From Caproicibacterium lactatifermentans (GTDB lineage: Bacteria > Bacillota > Clostridia > Oscillospirales > Acutalibacteraceae): DNA of 64,000 nt. A program made the translations under genes and the position numbers. The stretch is from assembly GCF_013315815.1 (NCBI RefSeq), contig NZ_CP046051.1:124001-188000 (forward strand), read 5' to 3'. The notes beneath the pieces are model-generated. The model did not search any database and was not told the DNA's origin. It saw only the letters and a list, made by a program, of their open reading frames with translations. Shown piece after piece: positions 62,223 through 64,000 of this stretch; the stretch's first letter is position 1; each line of letters begins with the position of its first letter.

Positions 62223-63857
62223 TCAGGCGTTCATGAACCGCTCAATGTCATCGTCTGCTGTTCCCACGCCCGCAATGCCGAATTTTTCAACCAGCACTTT
62301 GGCTACGTTGGGCGATAGAAAGCCGGGCAGTGTGGGGCCGAGGTGAATGTTTTTTACGCCAAGGGACAGAAGTGCCAGCAGGACAATGACAGCCTTCTGC
62401 TCGTACCATGCGATATTGTAAACGATGGGCAGGTCATTGATGTCGTCCAACCCGAAAATTTCCTTGAGCTTAAGTGCGATGAGGACAAGAGAGTAGGAGT
62501 CGTTACATTGACCGGCGTCCAGAACCCTCGGAATTCCGCCAATATCGCCCAGCTGGAGCTTATTGTAGCGATACTTCGCGCAGCCGGCGGTGAGAATCAC
62601 CGTATCCTTCGGGAGCTTTTTGGCAAACTCAGTGTAATATTCCCGGGATTTCATACGTCCATCGCAGCCAGCCATGACAAAGAATTTTTTGATTGCGCCG
62701 GATTTGACAGCGTCTACGATTTTGTCCGCCAGCGCGAACACCTGATTGTGGGCGAAGCCGCCGACAATGCTGCCGGTTTCGATTTCGTCGGGGGCAGGGA
62801 GTGTTTTGGCAAGTGCAATAATTTCGGAAAAATCTTTTTTGCCGTTTTTATCCGCTTCAATATGTTTGCAGCCAGGGAATCCCGCGGAACCCGTGGTAAA
62901 GATTCTGTTCCGGACCTCTTCACTTCTGGGTGGGACGATGCAGTTGGTAGTAAAGAGAATGGGGCCATGGAAGGATACAAACTCATTCAGTTGTTTCCAC
63001 CACGCATTGCCATAATTCCCGGCAAAGTTTTCATATTTTTTGAAAGCAGGATAATAGTGGGCGGGAAGCATCTCGCTGTGGGTGTACACATCCACGCCGG
63101 TGCCTTTGGTCTGCTCCAAGAGCTGTTCCAAGTCGGTTAGGTCGTGGCCGGAAATCAGGATTGCGGGGTTTTTGCGGACGCCGATATTCACTTTGGTGAT
63201 TTCAGGATTGCCGAACCGTGAAGTGTTGGCTTCATCCAGAAGTGCCATAGCCTTCACGCCATATTCACCGGTTTTCAGCGTCAGCGCTACCAAATCGTCG
63301 ACAGAGAGGGAATCGTCCAGCGTTGCCGCCAGCGCCTCATAGAGAAAGGCATTGATAGACAGGTCTTCTTTCCCGATGTTTTTGGCGTGCTCGGTGTAAG
63401 CGGCCATACCTTTCAATCCGTACGTAATCATTTCGCGGAGGGAACGTACGTCCTCGTCCGCGGTTGACAGCACGCCGATGGAAGCGGCTTTTCCCAGCAT
63501 GGACACTCGGCAGCTGACCGTGAAGGTCGCCGCGTCATGCAAATCCGCACAGTCTGTGGAATTCCGGAGCTTATCCCTGACGGCAATCATTTTCACAATC
63601 TGCTTTTCAATCGAGTCAGCGTCGAAGTTTGCGTTGGTGATGGTCATGAACAAACTATTGAGGACTTCGTAGTTTGTCTGGCCAAGACTTTTAACATTGA
63701 TTTTCCCTTTGACCACAATTTCGGAAATGCCTTTCAGCGTGTAAATCAAAAGGTCTTGCAGCTTTGCGACCTCTTCGGACTTTCCACACACGCCGTGTAC
63801 GGTGCAGCCTTTGCCGCCCGCGGTTTCTTGACACTGATAACAAAACATACTCATCAT
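62223..63857 (-). CDS. hcp: Hydroxylamine reductase / hybrid-cluster protein
   Basis: Iron-sulfur protein that reduces hydroxylamine or NO and handles nitrosative stress. The N-terminal cluster motif is C6-xx-C9-x8-C18-x5-C24, the class I pattern of strict anaerobes. Hybrid-cluster ligands are visible in [38 protein letters not shown] and [11 protein letters not shown]. The 544-residue length is normal. ATG 63857 follows AAAGGAGG; in-frame ATGs at 63854 and 63848 are alternatives. It lies downstream of the decaying island, in the same orientation. Confidence 0.95.
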   Translation of the reverse strand: MMSMFCYQCQETAGGKGCTVHGVCGKSEEVAKLQDLLIYTLKGISEIVVKGKINVKSLGQTNYEVLNSLFMTITNANFDADSIEKQIVKMIAVRDKLRNSTDCADLHDAATFTVSCRVSMLGKAASIGVLSTADEDVRSLREMITYGLKGMAAYTEHAKNIGKEDLSINAFLYEALAATLDDSLSVDDLVALTLKTGEYGVKAMALLDEANTSRFGNPEITKVNIGVRKNPAILISGHDLTDLEQLLEQTKGTGVDVYTHSEMLPAHYYPAFKKYENFAGNYGNAWWKQLNEFVSFHGPILFTTNCIVPPRSEEVRNRIFTTGSAGFPGCKHIEADKNGKKDFSEIIALAKTLPAPDEIETGSIVGGFAHNQVFALADKIVDAVKSGAIKKFFVMAGCDGRMKSREYYTEFAKKLPKDTVILTAGCAKYRYNKLQLGDIGGIPRVLDAGQCNDSYSLVLIALKLKEIFGLDDINDLPIVYNIAWYEQKAVIVLLALLSLGVKNIHLGPTLPGFLSPNVAKVLVEKFGIAGVGTADDDIERFMNA

Positions 63858-63945
63858 GTTTCCTCCTTTGATATGCAAATATTTTATATTTTCCATCCGT
63901 TTGCGTGTATTCTTATCCACAGTATTGTTTCTTGCGGTTTTCCCA

Positions 63946-64000
63946 TTAATCCAGGATATTTCCGTCGGTTGCAATCGTCACGACCTGCCAGGGAATCATT
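63946..64000 (-). CDS. C-terminal end of a gene running off the right edge
   Basis: The frame ends at TAA 63948-63946 and reads [17 protein letters not shown] at the window edge. It could be the tail of a protein coded beyond 64000. Too short to identify; chance is possible. Confidence 0.25.
   Translation of the reverse strand, partial: MIPWQVVTIATDGNILD

Overview
The window looks like chromosome from an anaerobic, spore-forming Clostridia, most likely Oscillospirales (Ruminococcaceae/Acutalibacteraceae-like). The reasons are the lepA-hemW-hrcA-grpE-dnaK-dnaJ order, a perfect CIRCE operator, a greA-lysS pair, a germination protein YpeB, a clostridial-type hybrid-cluster protein, strong GGAGG ribosome sites and moderately high GC. 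The assignment is inferred from gene content only.

Layout. 1-1,364: secreted or membrane small proteins. 1,408-9,670: lepA (minus) divergent from hemW, then the CIRCE-controlled heat-shock genes. 9,740-12,535: greA, lysS and a membrane protein. 12,593-15,163: a CRP-family regulator divergent from leuCD, with a CRP-spaced operator between them. 15,294-19,152: response regulator, histidine kinase and HtrA protease, resembling a secretion-stress operon. 29,397-31,607: hflX and a flavin reductase. 31,841-38,728: argG, then argC-J-B-D-F. 38,869-46,112: ypeB, murD, a double M42 peptidase, a GNAT-like protein and a YnbB-type PLP enzyme. 46,177: tRNA-Leu(UAG). 58,797-62,142: a decaying mobile island. 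62,223-63,857: hcp.

Two phage-derived loci dominate. Locus A (19,351-29,315) is a tight one-direction array: terminase, portal, protease, decoration protein, capsid, two connectors, then directly LysM protein, hub, spike, gp25, J, I and fibre. It has no sheath, tube, tape measure, lysis, integrase, repressor or replication gene, yet its frames are intact and often overlap.

Locus B (46,238-58,738) is a 12.5 kb island bounded by 23-bp direct repeats of the tRNA-Leu 3' end. It has integrase, repressor with operators, excisionase-like protein, primase-helicase, a probable iteron origin, a complete cos-type head module with no tail genes, and a convergent Fst-like type I toxin-antitoxin next to attR. 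This is the architecture of a capsid-forming phage-inducible island, which packages itself in its own heads and borrows tails from a helper.

Inside locus B a 33-bp palindromic unit occurs twice in opposite orientation, each time between 31-33-bp direct duplications. One copy frameshifts a gene. I do not recognise this element.
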